Assembly (NCBI GenBank): GCA_963781345.1
Contig: CAWAFQ010000001.1
Coordinates: 62,001-126,000, forward strand
Origin: JBBRHQ01 sp963781345
GTDB lineage: Bacteria; Actinomycetota; Thermoleophilia; Solirubrobacterales; 70-9
Length of the DNA stretch: 64,000 nucleotides
Direction: 5' to 3'
The stretch's first letter is position 1; each line of letters begins with the position of its first letter. Shown here in pieces: positions 8,386 to 16,126 of the stretch. A program made the translations under genes and the position numbers. The notes below the pieces were generated by a model. It saw only the letters and a program-made list of their open reading frames with translations, did no database searches and was not told the origin of the DNA.

Positions 8386-8469
8386 GAGTCAGCCGGGCGG
8401 CACCCTGAGTTAGCCGGGCGGCGCCTCGAGTCAGCCGGGCGGCGCCTCGAGTCAGCCGGGCGGCAGTTG
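8386..8469. repeat. 21-bp tandem repeat, four copies, covering the stop of the CapA gene
   Basis: Four near-perfect 21-bp units start at 8386, 8407, 8428 and 8449. The last unit contains the final codons (LPPG) and the TGA stop of the minus-strand CapA gene. As 21 is a multiple of three, each further unit places another in-frame stop (TGA, TAA or TGA) behind the first. The array looks like slippage duplication of a gene end. Confidence 0.85.
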
Positions 8470-9708
8470 CTTCGGGACCGGCTGGATGTCCTTGGCACGG
8501 CCCGCGATCGAGACGACCGTGTCGTAGGCGGCGCGCATCGCCGACGCGTTCGCCGGGTCCTTTCGCAGGCCGATCCCGACGGGGAGCACCACATAGTCGG
8601 TGAGCCGGACCCAGGTGGGCACGTAGGTAACGCGCTCGATGCGGACTCCCCTTCCGTCGGCGACGCCGTGGAGGATCGCGATCAGGCCGTACTGGGTCTC
8701 CGCCGGCAGCCCGGCGGCCGCGCTCTGGTTGGAGACGAGGTTGCCCTCACTGAAGACGACGAGCTTGTCGTTGATCTTCTCGATCGGCTGGACCACGTGG
8801 GGGCCCTGGCCGACGATCGCCGTGATCAGCGGCGAAGCGGTCAGCGCCTTCGCCAGCGCGACCTGGGAGTCATTCGGCGTGGTCGAGTTCTCGTCGCCCC
8901 ACTGCATCGTCACGATCACCGCCTCCGCACCGGCCTTACGGTCGCGCCTGGCGTCGGCGAGTATCCGCTGCGCCTTCGGCGCGGTGCCCTGCTGGTAGTC
9001 GACGAAGTTGACGGACCACGGATGCGGCAGCGGGATGCCGTTGGTGAAGTCGGTGTAGGCGAGATAGCCGACCTTGATCCCGTTCGCGTCGAGGATCAGG
9101 GGCTTGCTTCGGGCCGCGGCCGAGGGAAATGACCCGGTGTGTGCGACCCCGGCCCGGTCGAGCGCAGCGCCGGTCTGTTCGACACCGGACTGGTACTGGT
9201 CGAGCGAGTGGTTGGAGGCGGTGTCGCAAGCATCCCAGCCGCTCGCCTTGATCCCCGCCGCGAGGTCGGTCGGGGTGTTGAAGATCGGATAGCTGGTCGG
9301 GGGGCTCGAGGTCATCGGCGTCTCCACATGACAGACGCCGACGTCAGCCTCTGCGACGAAGGGCGCCAGCTCGGCGAACATCGGCGCGAAGTCGTAGTTC
9401 GAGCCGCCACCGTTGGCCAGCGCCCGCTCCCAGAGATAGGAGTGGATGAGGATGTCGCCGCTGAAGGACATCGTGAAGTGAACCGGGTTCTCGGCCCGCG
9501 CTATCTGCTTCTCCTGTGCGGGGGTCAGATTCGGTGCGCCGCTATCGGCCCCCCGGATCACGAGGACGGCAAGCAGGATGACCACGGCCAGAACGCCGAC
9601 GGCAGCGACGCGGCGTCTGCGGTAGACGACGCGACGCGACCGAGGGCGACGGCCCGCGGCGGCCCGGTGGGCCTGCCGCGCCCGCGATCTCTCACGCGCG
9701 TTCGACAT
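8452..9708 (-). CDS. CapA family membrane-anchored metallophosphatase-like protein
   Basis: A 418-residue protein. The first 33 residues are strongly arginine-rich and cytoplasmic; one membrane helix follows (about 34-51), so the bulk lies outside. The outer domain matches the CapA/PgsA metallophosphatase fold: SFSGDILIH (Asp85), CHVETPM, ASNHSLDQY, TDFTNGIP, VTMQWGDE and VGQGPHVVQPIE. Family members act in poly-gamma-glutamate capsule assembly, but many actinobacterial copies stand alone with no known substrate, as here: no PgsB/C genes are nearby. The C-terminal LPPG and stop lie in a 21-bp tandem repeat. Confidence 0.9.
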   Translation of the reverse strand: MSNARERSRARQAHRAAAGRRPRSRRVVYRRRRVAAVGVLAVVILLAVLVIRGADSGAPNLTPAQEKQIARAENPVHFTMSFSGDILIHSYLWERALANGGGSNYDFAPMFAELAPFVAEADVGVCHVETPMTSSPPTSYPIFNTPTDLAAGIKASGWDACDTASNHSLDQYQSGVEQTGAALDRAGVAHTGSFPSAAARSKPLILDANGIKVGYLAYTDFTNGIPLPHPWSVNFVDYQQGTAPKAQRILADARRDRKAGAEAVIVTMQWGDENSTTPNDSQVALAKALTASPLITAIVGQGPHVVQPIEKINDKLVVFSEGNLVSNQSAAAGLPAETQYGLIAILHGVADGRGVRIERVTYVPTWVRLTDYVVLPVGIGLRKDPANASAMRAAYDTVVSIAGRAKDIQPVPKQLPPG

Positions 9709-9821
9709 CGCTCAATTCTTGCGCTTCGGTCGGAGCGGAGCGCCGGGACGCTGGACGGCTGACTCCGAGCTCGCGCGTGGCGGGGCGCACGGGGCTGAAA
9801 CCGATGATCTAGCCTCGGCGA

Positions 9822-10232
9822 ATGGAATCAGCGGCGGTGAGGGGTCCGGCGGTCGTCCTCTACGACGGCGATTGCGGGTTCTGCCGCTGGTCTCTCGCCA
9901 AGGTTCTCGGCTGGGACCGCGATCGCCGGCTGCGGCCCGTGTCGATCCAATCTGTGCAGGGTGCCTCTCTCCTCGGCGATCTCAGCGAAGAGGAGCGGAT
10001 GGAGTCCTGGCACCTGATCGTCGAGGACCGCCGCTACTCGGCCGGAGCGGCGCTGGCGCCGATGCTGCGGCTGCTTCCGGGCGGCCGCGCTCCAGCGGCC
10101 CTGGCCGAGCGCTTCCCGGCAACGACCGAGCGCGCCTACCGCCTGATGGCGGCCAACCGAGGGCGGCTCGGAAGGCTGTTCAGCGCAGATGCGCCAGAAG
10201 GCCTCCGAGCGTCCTCATCTCGGCCGCGCTGA
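9822..10232 (+). CDS. DUF393 (DCC) thioredoxin-like protein
   Basis: The 136-residue protein has the family-defining VVLYDGDCGFCRWSL motif (DGDCGFC, residues 15-21), with a CxxC-like pair at positions 18 and 21, so it is a DCC-family thiol-disulfide oxidoreductase-like protein. Its partners are unknown. A TAGCCT box lies 6 nt upstream of the ATG (9810-9815) and no Shine-Dalgarno is present, so a leaderless mRNA is likely. The last 53 nt overlap the convergent MarR gene on the other strand. Confidence 0.87.
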   Translation: MESAAVRGPAVVLYDGDCGFCRWSLAKVLGWDRDRRLRPVSIQSVQGASLLGDLSEEERMESWHLIVEDRRYSAGAALAPMLRLLPGGRAPAALAERFPATTERAYRLMAANRGRLGRLFSADAPEGLRASSSRPR

Positions 10233-10635
10233 AGCGATCGCCGAAGAGCCGCGCGACGTCGGTGAGGTGGTCGCAGCGGGCCGCCTCGACCCGCCGCACG
10301 CCGTCCGGCGTCAGCTGCGCATAGACGACGCGGCGGTCCGTCTCGCAGGATGCGCGCTCGACCAGCCCCTCGCGCTCGAGGCCGGCCAGCAGCCTCGTCA
10401 CCCCTCCCTGCGAGATCAGCAGGCGCTCGGCGAGGTCGACCCGCCGCAGTCGATGCTCTTCGGTGCGCCATAGCTGCAGCAGCACCTCGTACTGGCTGAG
10501 GCTGAGATCGTGGGCGCGGCGCAGGTCGAGATCCAGCTCGCGCGTGATCGCTGCATGAGCCCGGAGGAAGTCGACCCATGCGTCGGGCGCATCGTCGACC
10601 GTGGTCGGTTCGGCTCGGGTTCTGGCAGCTGCCAT
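10180..10635 (-). CDS. MarR family transcriptional regulator
   Basis: A 151-residue MarR protein. Recognition helix and wing: LLISQGGVTRLLAGLEREGL, then ERASCETDRRVVYAQLTPDG. The N-terminal dimerisation helix (RAHAAITRELDLDLRRAHDL) is typical. TATCCT at 10643-10648 stands 7 nt before the ATG, so translation is probably leaderless. Its 3' end overlaps the DCC gene by 53 nt in antisense. The DUF4126 membrane gene lies just upstream on the same strand but reads into it, 22 nt away, so the two may be co-transcribed. Target genes and ligand are unknown. Confidence 0.87.
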   Translation of the reverse strand: MAAARTRAEPTTVDDAPDAWVDFLRAHAAITRELDLDLRRAHDLSLSQYEVLLQLWRTEEHRLRRVDLAERLLISQGGVTRLLAGLEREGLVERASCETDRRVVYAQLTPDGVRRVEAARCDHLTDVARLFGDRFSAAEMRTLGGLLAHLR

Positions 10636-10657
10636 TGTCTGCAGGATACTTGCCGAC

Positions 10658-11248
10658 TCAAGGATGTTCCCCCCTTGCCCTGCGCTCGCGTATCCGCGCG
10701 ATCCCGGCGAGAAGCCGGCGGTAGAGGACGACTAGCAGCAGGATGCCGGAGGTCAGGAGCGTGGCGGCGATCGCGAAGGCGACCACGGGGTTGCTGACGA
10801 TGAAGGAGACGACCACCGCCACCAGTCCGTCCTCGGTGAGGCTGACGGCGATGTTGCTCAGCGGCTCCGGCATCGTGTTGATCAGGATCCGCAGTCCGGC
10901 CTTGACCGTGTGGCTGGCCAGCGCCGTCGTGCCCGCTCCGGCGGCGCCTGCCACCTGGCTGACGCCGCCACCGTCATCGCCGGCGAAGAGTGCGCCGAGC
11001 CAGGCGCCGATCGCCGGCCTGATCAGGGTGTGGACGCTGTCCCAGGCGCTGTCGACGTAGGCGACCTTGTCGGTGACGAACTCGATCGCGAACATCGTCA
11101 ACGCGACCGCGATTACCACGGTGCCGGTGAGCTGCTCGGGCACGTCGGCGGCGCCCGTTCGGCCGAGGATGCCGAGCAGAGCGACGGTCGCGTAGGCGTT
11201 CACGCCCGACGCCCAGCCGGTGCTGAAGAGGGTCGCGCCTATGTCCAC
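10658..11248 (-). CDS. DUF4126 integral membrane protein
   Basis: The 196-residue product has four or five hydrophobic segments, with the DUF4126 features SGVNAYATVALLGILGR near the start and DKVAYVDSAWDSVHTLIRP in the middle. The family is of unknown function and found widely in bacteria. The C-terminus after the last helix is basic (RRLLAGIARIRERRARG), consistent with a cytoplasmic end. Start is GTG. It lies 22 nt before the MarR gene on the same strand and 55 nt after the thiolase. Confidence 0.85.
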   Translation of the reverse strand: MDIGATLFSTGWASGVNAYATVALLGILGRTGAADVPEQLTGTVVIAVALTMFAIEFVTDKVAYVDSAWDSVHTLIRPAIGAWLGALFAGDDGGGVSQVAGAAGAGTTALASHTVKAGLRILINTMPEPLSNIAVSLTEDGLVAVVVSFIVSNPVVAFAIAATLLTSGILLLVVLYRRLLAGIARIRERRARGEHP

Positions 11249-11303
11249 TGCTCACCCCCGTGGGAGATCCGAGCCGCCTCCGGAGCGCCCCGGGCGGTCG
11301 CCT

Positions 11304-12473
11304 CTAGTTGAGGCGCTCGACGATCATCGCCTTGCCCTGCCCACCGGCGACGCACATCGTCTCGAGACCGACCTGGTGATCGTCGGTCTCCAGCACATTC
11401 AGCAGCGTTCCCATGATCCTGGCACCGGTCATCCCGAACGGGTGTCCGAGGGCGATCGCCCCGCCGTGGGTGTTGAGCTTCTCCAGCGGGATGTCGCACT
11501 CGTCCATGATCGGGATCACCTGGGCGGCGAAAGCTTCGTTGAGCTCGACGGCGCCGACGTCGGAGATCGTCATCCCGGCCCGGTCGAGGACCTTCTTGAT
11601 CGCACCGATCGGGGCGACGCCCATGTACTCGGGCTCGTTGCCGTAGGTGGCCGCGGTGACGATCCGCGCCCGGGGGGTCAGCCCCAGCTCCCTTGCCTTC
11701 TCGTCACTCATCAGCAGCACCGCCGCGGCGCCGTCGTTGAGCGGGCATGAGTTGCCGGCGGTCACTCCGCCGCCCCCGGCCTCGGGGAAAGCGTCATCGA
11801 GCTGGGAGAGCTTCTCCAGCGTCGAGCTCGCTCGCGGGCCGTCGTCCCTTGCGACCTCGGTTCCGTCGGGAAGCGTCACCGGGACGATCTCGCGATCGAA
11901 GAACCCGTCCTCCTGCGAGGCGACGGCCAGCTCCTGCGAACGCTGCGCAAACTTGTCCATGTCGGCGCGGCTGACCTCGTAGCGCTGGGCGACATTGACC
12001 GCGGTGTGACCCATCGAGATGTAGGCGTCGGGATGCCCGTCGTTGCCCTTCAGGTTCTCGTTCTGGTCGGCCTCGCCGGCGACCTCGGTGCGCTCGTTGT
12101 AGCGACTCACCCACTCGACCCCGGCAGCAACGTAGATGTCGCCCTCGCCGGCCTTGATCGCGTTGCCGGCATGGCGGATCGCGTCGAGGCTGGAGGAGCA
12201 GTAGCGCGAGATGGTGACCCCGTTGACCGATTGGGGCAGCCTCTCGGAGAGCAGCGAGATGATCCTGCCGATGTTGAAGCCCTGCAGGCCCTGGGGCATT
12301 CCGCATCCACAGAAGAGATCCTCAACCGCGGCCGGGTCGACCTCCGGGTTGCGCTCGAGCAGCGCGTCAACCGCGAGGGCGCCCATCTCATCCGGGCGCA
12401 GCTGGGCGAGCGAGCCCTTGAAGGCACGGCCGATCGGGGTGCGAACGGTGTCGACTATCACTGCTTCGGGCAT
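11304..12473 (-). CDS. acetyl-CoA acetyltransferase (thiolase)
   Basis: A 389-residue thiolase. The acyl-carrying cysteine is Cys92 in SRYCSSSLDAIRHAG. The C-terminal catalytic motifs are NEAFA, GGAIALGHPFG (His344) and MCVAGGQG (Cys374). Length and motifs fit FadA/AtoB-type enzymes; the sequence cannot decide between degradative 3-ketoacyl-CoA thiolysis and biosynthetic acetoacetyl-CoA formation. The ATG follows AAGGAGA. It is monocistronic or leads into DUF4126 55 nt downstream. No hydroxyacyl-CoA dehydrogenase is adjacent, although two crotonase genes occur elsewhere in the window. Confidence 0.94.
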   Translation of the reverse strand: MPEAVIVDTVRTPIGRAFKGSLAQLRPDEMGALAVDALLERNPEVDPAAVEDLFCGCGMPQGLQGFNIGRIISLLSERLPQSVNGVTISRYCSSSLDAIRHAGNAIKAGEGDIYVAAGVEWVSRYNERTEVAGEADQNENLKGNDGHPDAYISMGHTAVNVAQRYEVSRADMDKFAQRSQELAVASQEDGFFDREIVPVTLPDGTEVARDDGPRASSTLEKLSQLDDAFPEAGGGGVTAGNSCPLNDGAAAVLLMSDEKARELGLTPRARIVTAATYGNEPEYMGVAPIGAIKKVLDRAGMTISDVGAVELNEAFAAQVIPIMDECDIPLEKLNTHGGAIALGHPFGMTGARIMGTLLNVLETDDHQVGLETMCVAGGQGKAMIVERLN

Positions 12474-12561
12474 TCCGGGTCTCCTTGGGGGCTCACGGGG
12501 GTTGGGCCTGCGGGCGGACAGGCTAGTGGGTCGGCCGCTGGTGGGCTAGGTTTGCCCGGCG

Positions 12562-13077
12562 ATGGAGGAGCAACCAAGACGAGCGCCCGCGCCACAGCCC
12601 CCGGCGGCTCCGGGCGGGGCGCCCCCGCACACGACGCCGGACACGCCCGCTCGCCTCGACGGGTTGCGTGCCTGGCTCGCCACCCTCGACCGCATGGTCG
12701 CGGTACGCACCCGGATCGGCCTCGCTCTCTGTGCGCTCACGCTCGGCGCGGCGGGAGCGGCGATCTACCTCGCCCTCGACGCCTCGAGCAGCAACGACGA
12801 CGAGGTGAGCGCACTTCGGAGCGAGGTCGATGCGCTGCGCAGAGCCGCCGCTGCCGGGCCCGACCTCGCCGCGATCGGCGCCCGGATCGACTCGGCGCAG
12901 GCGGCCGCCGAGGCCGCACGTGCGAAGGCCGAGAGGTTGCAGAGGGAGGTCGACGCACTCAGGGCCGCCTCGAGAGCGGGCGGCCAGAACGAGCCCTCCG
13001 GCGGTGGCGGAGCCTCCTCCGGGGGCGGCGTGAAACCCCCGGCTGGGGTCACAGGCACGGGAGGCGCTTCTCCCTAG
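12562..13077 (+). CDS. membrane protein with a coiled coil, function unknown
   Basis: The 171-residue protein has a proline-rich cytoplasmic head (residues 1-30), one membrane helix (about 52-72), a heptad-patterned coiled coil (about 80-137, SALRSEVDALRRA and AERLQREVDALRA) and a Gly/Ser-rich tail. It belongs to no family I recognise. The layout suggests a single-pass protein that oligomerises outside the membrane. TAGGTT at 12547-12552, 9 nt before the ATG, suggests a leaderless transcript. Confidence 0.75.
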   Translation: MEEQPRRAPAPQPPAAPGGAPPHTTPDTPARLDGLRAWLATLDRMVAVRTRIGLALCALTLGAAGAAIYLALDASSSNDDEVSALRSEVDALRRAAAAGPDLAAIGARIDSAQAAAEAARAKAERLQREVDALRAASRAGGQNEPSGGGGASSGGGVKPPAGVTGTGGASP

Positions 13078-13200
13078 ATTGTGTCGAATCGCACGTGTGT
13101 GCCTGGGATCGTCCTCGCCCTGCGTTACATTCGCCGCAATCCGACCTCGCGGGTAACCGTGAGCTTTGCCGCGAAGCGGCAGCGAAAGGAGGGCCCTCTC

Positions 13201-13347
13201 ATGCCTGAGGGATACTGCGTCAAGGAGCGCAAGAAGGTCGAGATCACGGATCCCAAGCAGGTGACCATGAAGAATGGCCGCCCGGCGATCCAAGGGACGT
13301 GCCCCGACTGCGGCACCAAGATCTTCAAGATCGGCAAGCTCACCTAG
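13201..13347 (+). CDS. DUF5679 small protein
   Basis: A 48-residue protein: MPEGYCVKERKKVEI at the start and GTCPDCGTKIFKIG at the end match DUF5679, a short family common in actinobacteria. Three cysteines (one near the N-terminus, CxxC near the end) suggest a small metal-binding ribbon. The ATG has a strong AAAGGAGG site at 13185-13192. Ahead of it, a TGCCGC-gaa-GCGGCA hairpin (13167-13181) lies in a leader of about 60 nt. A 12-bp perfect hairpin follows the gene. The ribosome site suggests high expression. Role unknown; it may bind nucleic acid or a large complex. Confidence 0.88.
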   Translation: MPEGYCVKERKKVEITDPKQVTMKNGRPAIQGTCPDCGTKIFKIGKLT

Positions 13348-13370
13348 CCGGCCTCTGAAGCTGCCGCCTC

Positions 13371-13396
13371 CCGGTGCCGGCGAACGCCGGCACCGG
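13371..13396 (+). terminator. hairpin terminator after the DUF5679 gene
   Basis: A perfect inverted repeat with 12-bp arms (CCGGTGCCGGCG and CGCCGGCACCGG) separated by AA lies 24 nt past the stop. No T-run follows, which is normal for GC-rich actinobacterial terminators. Confidence 0.6.
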
Positions 13397-13513
13397 GGGC
13401 ACTGTCTCACCAAGCCCCAGCCCGACGGCAGCGGCGACGCCGGTTGAACCCGGCTCACCGCTCGTTCGTACCACGGGCAACTTGAATCCACGAGACGCTG
13501 GGAACATGGGGTG

Positions 13514-14023
13514 ATGGCTGCTGGAGCACTCAGCCGCGAGCGCGATGTGCGTGAGGCCTACGCGGCGCACTCGCGGGAGCTGTACGGGTTCGCGCTGCGA
13601 TCGCTGCGAGATCCCGGGCTCGCCGAGGAGGCTGTTCAGGAGACGTTTCTGCGCGCCTGGCGCGCAGGGGAACGCTTCGATGCCGAGATCGGCTCGCTTC
13701 GCACCTGGCTCTTCGCGATCCTCCGCAACGTCGTCATCGACCTCGGAAGGGCCCGCGCTTCGCGCCCGCGCGTCGCCAGCGGTGGGATCGAGCCTTCGGT
13801 CGATCCCCTCGATGACGCCCTGCTCGCCTGGCAGGTCGAGGAGGCGCTTCGCCGGATCGGGGATGACCACAGACGGGTGATTCTCGAGACCTACTTTCGC
13901 GGCCGCCCCCACGCCGAGGTCGCGGCCGAGCTGGGAGTTCCGATCGGCACGGTCAAGAGCCGCGTCTTCTACGGGCTGCGGGCACTTCGAAACGTCCTCG
14001 AGGAGATGGGCTATGACGGCTGA
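13514..14023 (+). CDS. ECF RNA polymerase sigma factor
   Basis: A 169-residue sigma-70 factor of the extracytoplasmic-function type, with only regions 2 and 4. Region 2: REAYAAHSRELYGFALRSL, then AEEAVQETFLRAWRAGERFD and RTWLFAILRNVVIDLGRA. Region 4: EVAAELGVPIGTVKSRVFYGLRAL, a clear helix-turn-helix. GTG at 13511 and ATG at 13514 are both possible. Its last 11 nt overlap the start of the zinc-finger anti-sigma gene, which it should be held by, and the lipoprotein gene follows. ECF operons of this kind usually autoregulate; no clear promoter motif was identified ahead of it. Confidence 0.93.
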   Translation: MAAGALSRERDVREAYAAHSRELYGFALRSLRDPGLAEEAVQETFLRAWRAGERFDAEIGSLRTWLFAILRNVVIDLGRARASRPRVASGGIEPSVDPLDDALLAWQVEEALRRIGDDHRRVILETYFRGRPHAEVAAELGVPIGTVKSRVFYGLRALRNVLEEMGYDG

Positions 14024-14696
14024 GGGCTGCAGGAACAGGCGAGAGGCGCTGGGCCTCTACGTGCTCGGCCAGCTCGCCGAGCCCGAGCGCGAGGCACTCG
14101 AGGCCCACATCGAGGGATGCCCCGGCTGCCGCGCCGAGGTCGCCTCGCTGGAGCCGGTCGCCAGGCTGCTGCCGCTCGCCGACCCCGAGCGGCTCGACAA
14201 AGTGCCCGCGCCGCCGCCGGACCTCGGCGGCCGGATCGCCGCGAGCATCGCCGCCGAGCGCAGAGCCCAACGGCGCAGCCATCGGCTGCGGTTCGGCCTC
14301 GCCTTCGGCGGCGTCGCCGCGGCCGCCGCCGCGGCGCTGGCGATATTCGTCCTTTCCGGCCGCGGTGGTGGTGAGCCCTCGCAACGGGTGGTGTTCGAGT
14401 CGGTTCCCCCCGGCGTGGCGATCTCCGCCTCGCTGCAACCGAAGCCGTTCGGAACCGAGATCCGGATGGAGGTGAGCGGAATCCGCTCGGGCACTCTCTG
14501 CCGGGTCTTCTTCCGCCGCAACGACGGGGCTCGGGTTCCGGTCGGCACCTTCCGCTACCGCTACGGCGGGGACTCCGATGCGGTGCTCAGCTCGGCGCTC
14601 GACCTCTCCCGCGCCTCCGCCGTCGGCGTCCGCGCCGGCGACCGCACCTTTATCCAACCGGTCACAAGCCAACCGCTCACCAAGGAGTCCACATGA
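14013..14696 (+). CDS. zinc-finger anti-sigma factor, membrane-bound
   Basis: The 227-residue product has the zf-HC2 anti-sigma domain (HIEGCPGC with His32, Cys36, Cys39; an earlier Cys6), an Ala-rich membrane helix (about 95-115) and an external domain of roughly 110 residues. The external part (GVAISASLQPKPFGTEIRMEV, then VPVGTFRYRYG) resembles the RskA C-terminal domain of anti-sigma-K factors. It should hold the ECF sigma factor at the membrane until cleaved or released by an outside signal. Its ORF overlaps both neighbours (11 nt upstream, ATGA downstream), so the three are translated together. Confidence 0.9.
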   Translation: MTAEGCRNRREALGLYVLGQLAEPEREALEAHIEGCPGCRAEVASLEPVARLLPLADPERLDKVPAPPPDLGGRIAASIAAERRAQRRSHRLRFGLAFGGVAAAAAAALAIFVLSGRGGGEPSQRVVFESVPPGVAISASLQPKPFGTEIRMEVSGIRSGTLCRVFFRRNDGARVPVGTFRYRYGGDSDAVLSSALDLSRASAVGVRAGDRTFIQPVTSQPLTKEST

Positions 14697-15237
14697 GAAG
14701 AACCCTCAGCGCGACAACTGCCATGCTGGCCATCGGAGCCGTCCTCATCGCATCCGGGTGCGGCTCAAGCAGCGACACCACCAGCAGCAGCAGCGGTGGC
14801 CCTATACGGCTCGGGCGGCGGCAGTTCTTCGACGAGCGCGTCGACAACGCCGGCCCAGAGCGACGACCGCCGCAGGCGACGGCGTCGTCTCGGTCGCCGA
14901 CAACGCCAAGCTCGGCAAGATTATCGTCGACTCGAAGGGCTTCACGCTCTATGACTTTCACAAGGACAAGGGCACCAAGTCGGCCTGCTACGGCGGTTGC
15001 GCCAAGGTCTGGCCGCCTCTGCTCACGTCCGGCGCGCCGAAGGCCCAGGGCGGCGCAGAGACCTCGAAGCTGGGGACGACCAAGCGCACCGACGGCACCA
15101 CCCAGGTGACCTACGCCGGCCATCCTCTCTACACCTACGTCGCCGACAAGAAGCCCGGCGACACCACGGGCAACGACTTCACCTCGTTCGGCGCCCAGTG
15201 GTACGCGCTCGAGCCCTCGGGCAAGGAAGCCGGCTAG
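14693..15237 (+). pseudogene. secreted lipoprotein with YxxxD-type repeats (COG4315-like), two frameshifts
   Basis: The gene begins with a lipoprotein signal peptide (MLAIGAVLIASGCGSSS; lipobox ASGC) and ends with two repeats of the COG4315 type (GFTLYDFHKDKGTKSACYGG and HPLYTYVADKKPGDTTG). The parts are in different frames. Removing one base near 14804 and one near 14861 restores a single 180-residue product with a Ser/Thr/Gly-rich linker. 545 nt minus two is divisible by three. It overlaps the anti-sigma gene by ATGA. Its role with the ECF pair is unknown; related proteins are cell-surface or heme/redox-linked. The breaks may be sequence errors rather than true loss. Confidence 0.75.
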
Positions 15238-15335
15238 CGGTCGCGCGCCCGCCCTGGCGGTTGCGCGACCGCGCCGAGCCTTACGAAACGGCCGTATATC
15301 AGCGATAACGTCAGTCTCGACCCGCGCGGTGACCG

Positions 15336-15965
15336 CTAGCGGCGCCCGCGAGCCGCGGCGACCGGGGGGACGATCGCGCGCAGTTCCCCGAGCAGGCGCG
15401 CCGATGAGCTCCCCCGGGTCCTCGCCGGGCCGGGCCTGCCCGGCGGAGGGCTCGAAGAAGCGGGCCCGGACCCGCGGCCGGTGAGGGAAGCGCGCGTAGG
15501 TCGGTTGTCCCCTCGGTCGCGACCAGGACGACCTTCGCCTCGGGGACCTCCAGCGCGAGCCTCCCGACCCCGCTGCGGGCCCTGAGCACCCCGCCCGCGG
15601 GAGATCGTGCCCTTCCGGGAAGATCCCGATGCAGGCGCCCGCGCGAAGCTCCTCGATCGCCCGGCGCCAGCGCGTCCGCGTCTCCGGCGCCCCGCTCGAT
15701 CGGGATCTGGCCCATTCCGTCGAGAACCCGGGCCCAGACCGGGCCTGTTCCACAGTGTCGACTTCGCCAGCGCCCGGATCTGGCGTCGCCCGCGCGCGGC
15801 CAGTCCGATCAGCACCGGGTCCCAGTGGCTGTCGTGGTTGCCGACAACCAGAAGGGGCCCCGTGGCCGGGAGCGCCTCGACGCCCTCAACCCGTAGCCGG
15901 CCCCACGCTCCCAGTGGGCGCGAGACGGTCATCGCCAGGCGGTAGGTGTTGGTCGGCTCCTTCAC
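15336..15965 (-). pseudogene. plsC: 1-acyl-sn-glycerol-3-phosphate acyltransferase (PlsC family), about six frameshifts
   Basis: The beginning reads cleanly from a GTG: residues 36-56 contain LLVVGNHDSHWDPVLIG with the catalytic H-x4-D motif. Further pieces in other frames give DGMGQIPIERGAGDADALA, ACIGIFPEGTISRG (the FPEGT substrate-binding motif), KVVLVATEGTT and ARLLGELRAIVPPV. Joining them needs removal of one base near each of 15731, 15663, 15618, 15590, 15498 and 15407; the resulting 207 residues have the normal family length. The enzyme would acylate lysophosphatidic acid at the membrane. So many shifts in one direction suggest sequence error, but a decaying gene cannot be excluded. 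Confidence 0.72.
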
Positions 15966-15981
15966 TCCCCCTACATATACG

Positions 15982-16076
15982 ACACCGGCCGTGGCGCGTA
16001 TCCGGTGCCTCTAACCGGCCGCGGCGCGTATACCGTGCCTCTAACCGGCCGCGGCCGCGGTACGAATCCGGTGCCT
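15982..16076. repeat. imperfect ~30-bp tandem repeat, three copies
   Basis: Three imperfect units of about 29-36 bp (15982-16010, 16011-16040, 16041-16076) each contain ACCGGCCG followed by GCGGTA or GCGTAT and end in GTGCCT. They lie between the divergent PlsC and ABC ATPase genes, so they may affect both promoters. Confidence 0.6.
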
Positions 16077-16126
16077 CGGCGAAGGGCCCAATCGGTCCGG
16101 GGTGGAGGAGCCGCTAGCTTCAACGG

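Noticed and set aside
8263..8469. CRISPR array
   Set aside because: Repeats are two 44-bp palindromes plus contiguous 21-bp units with no unique spacers, and no cas genes are near.
12006..13208. A 400-codon plus-strand open frame across the thiolase and the coiled-coil gene
   Set aside because: It is antisense to the thiolase and out of frame with the membrane protein, whose residues make sense only in the 12562 frame.
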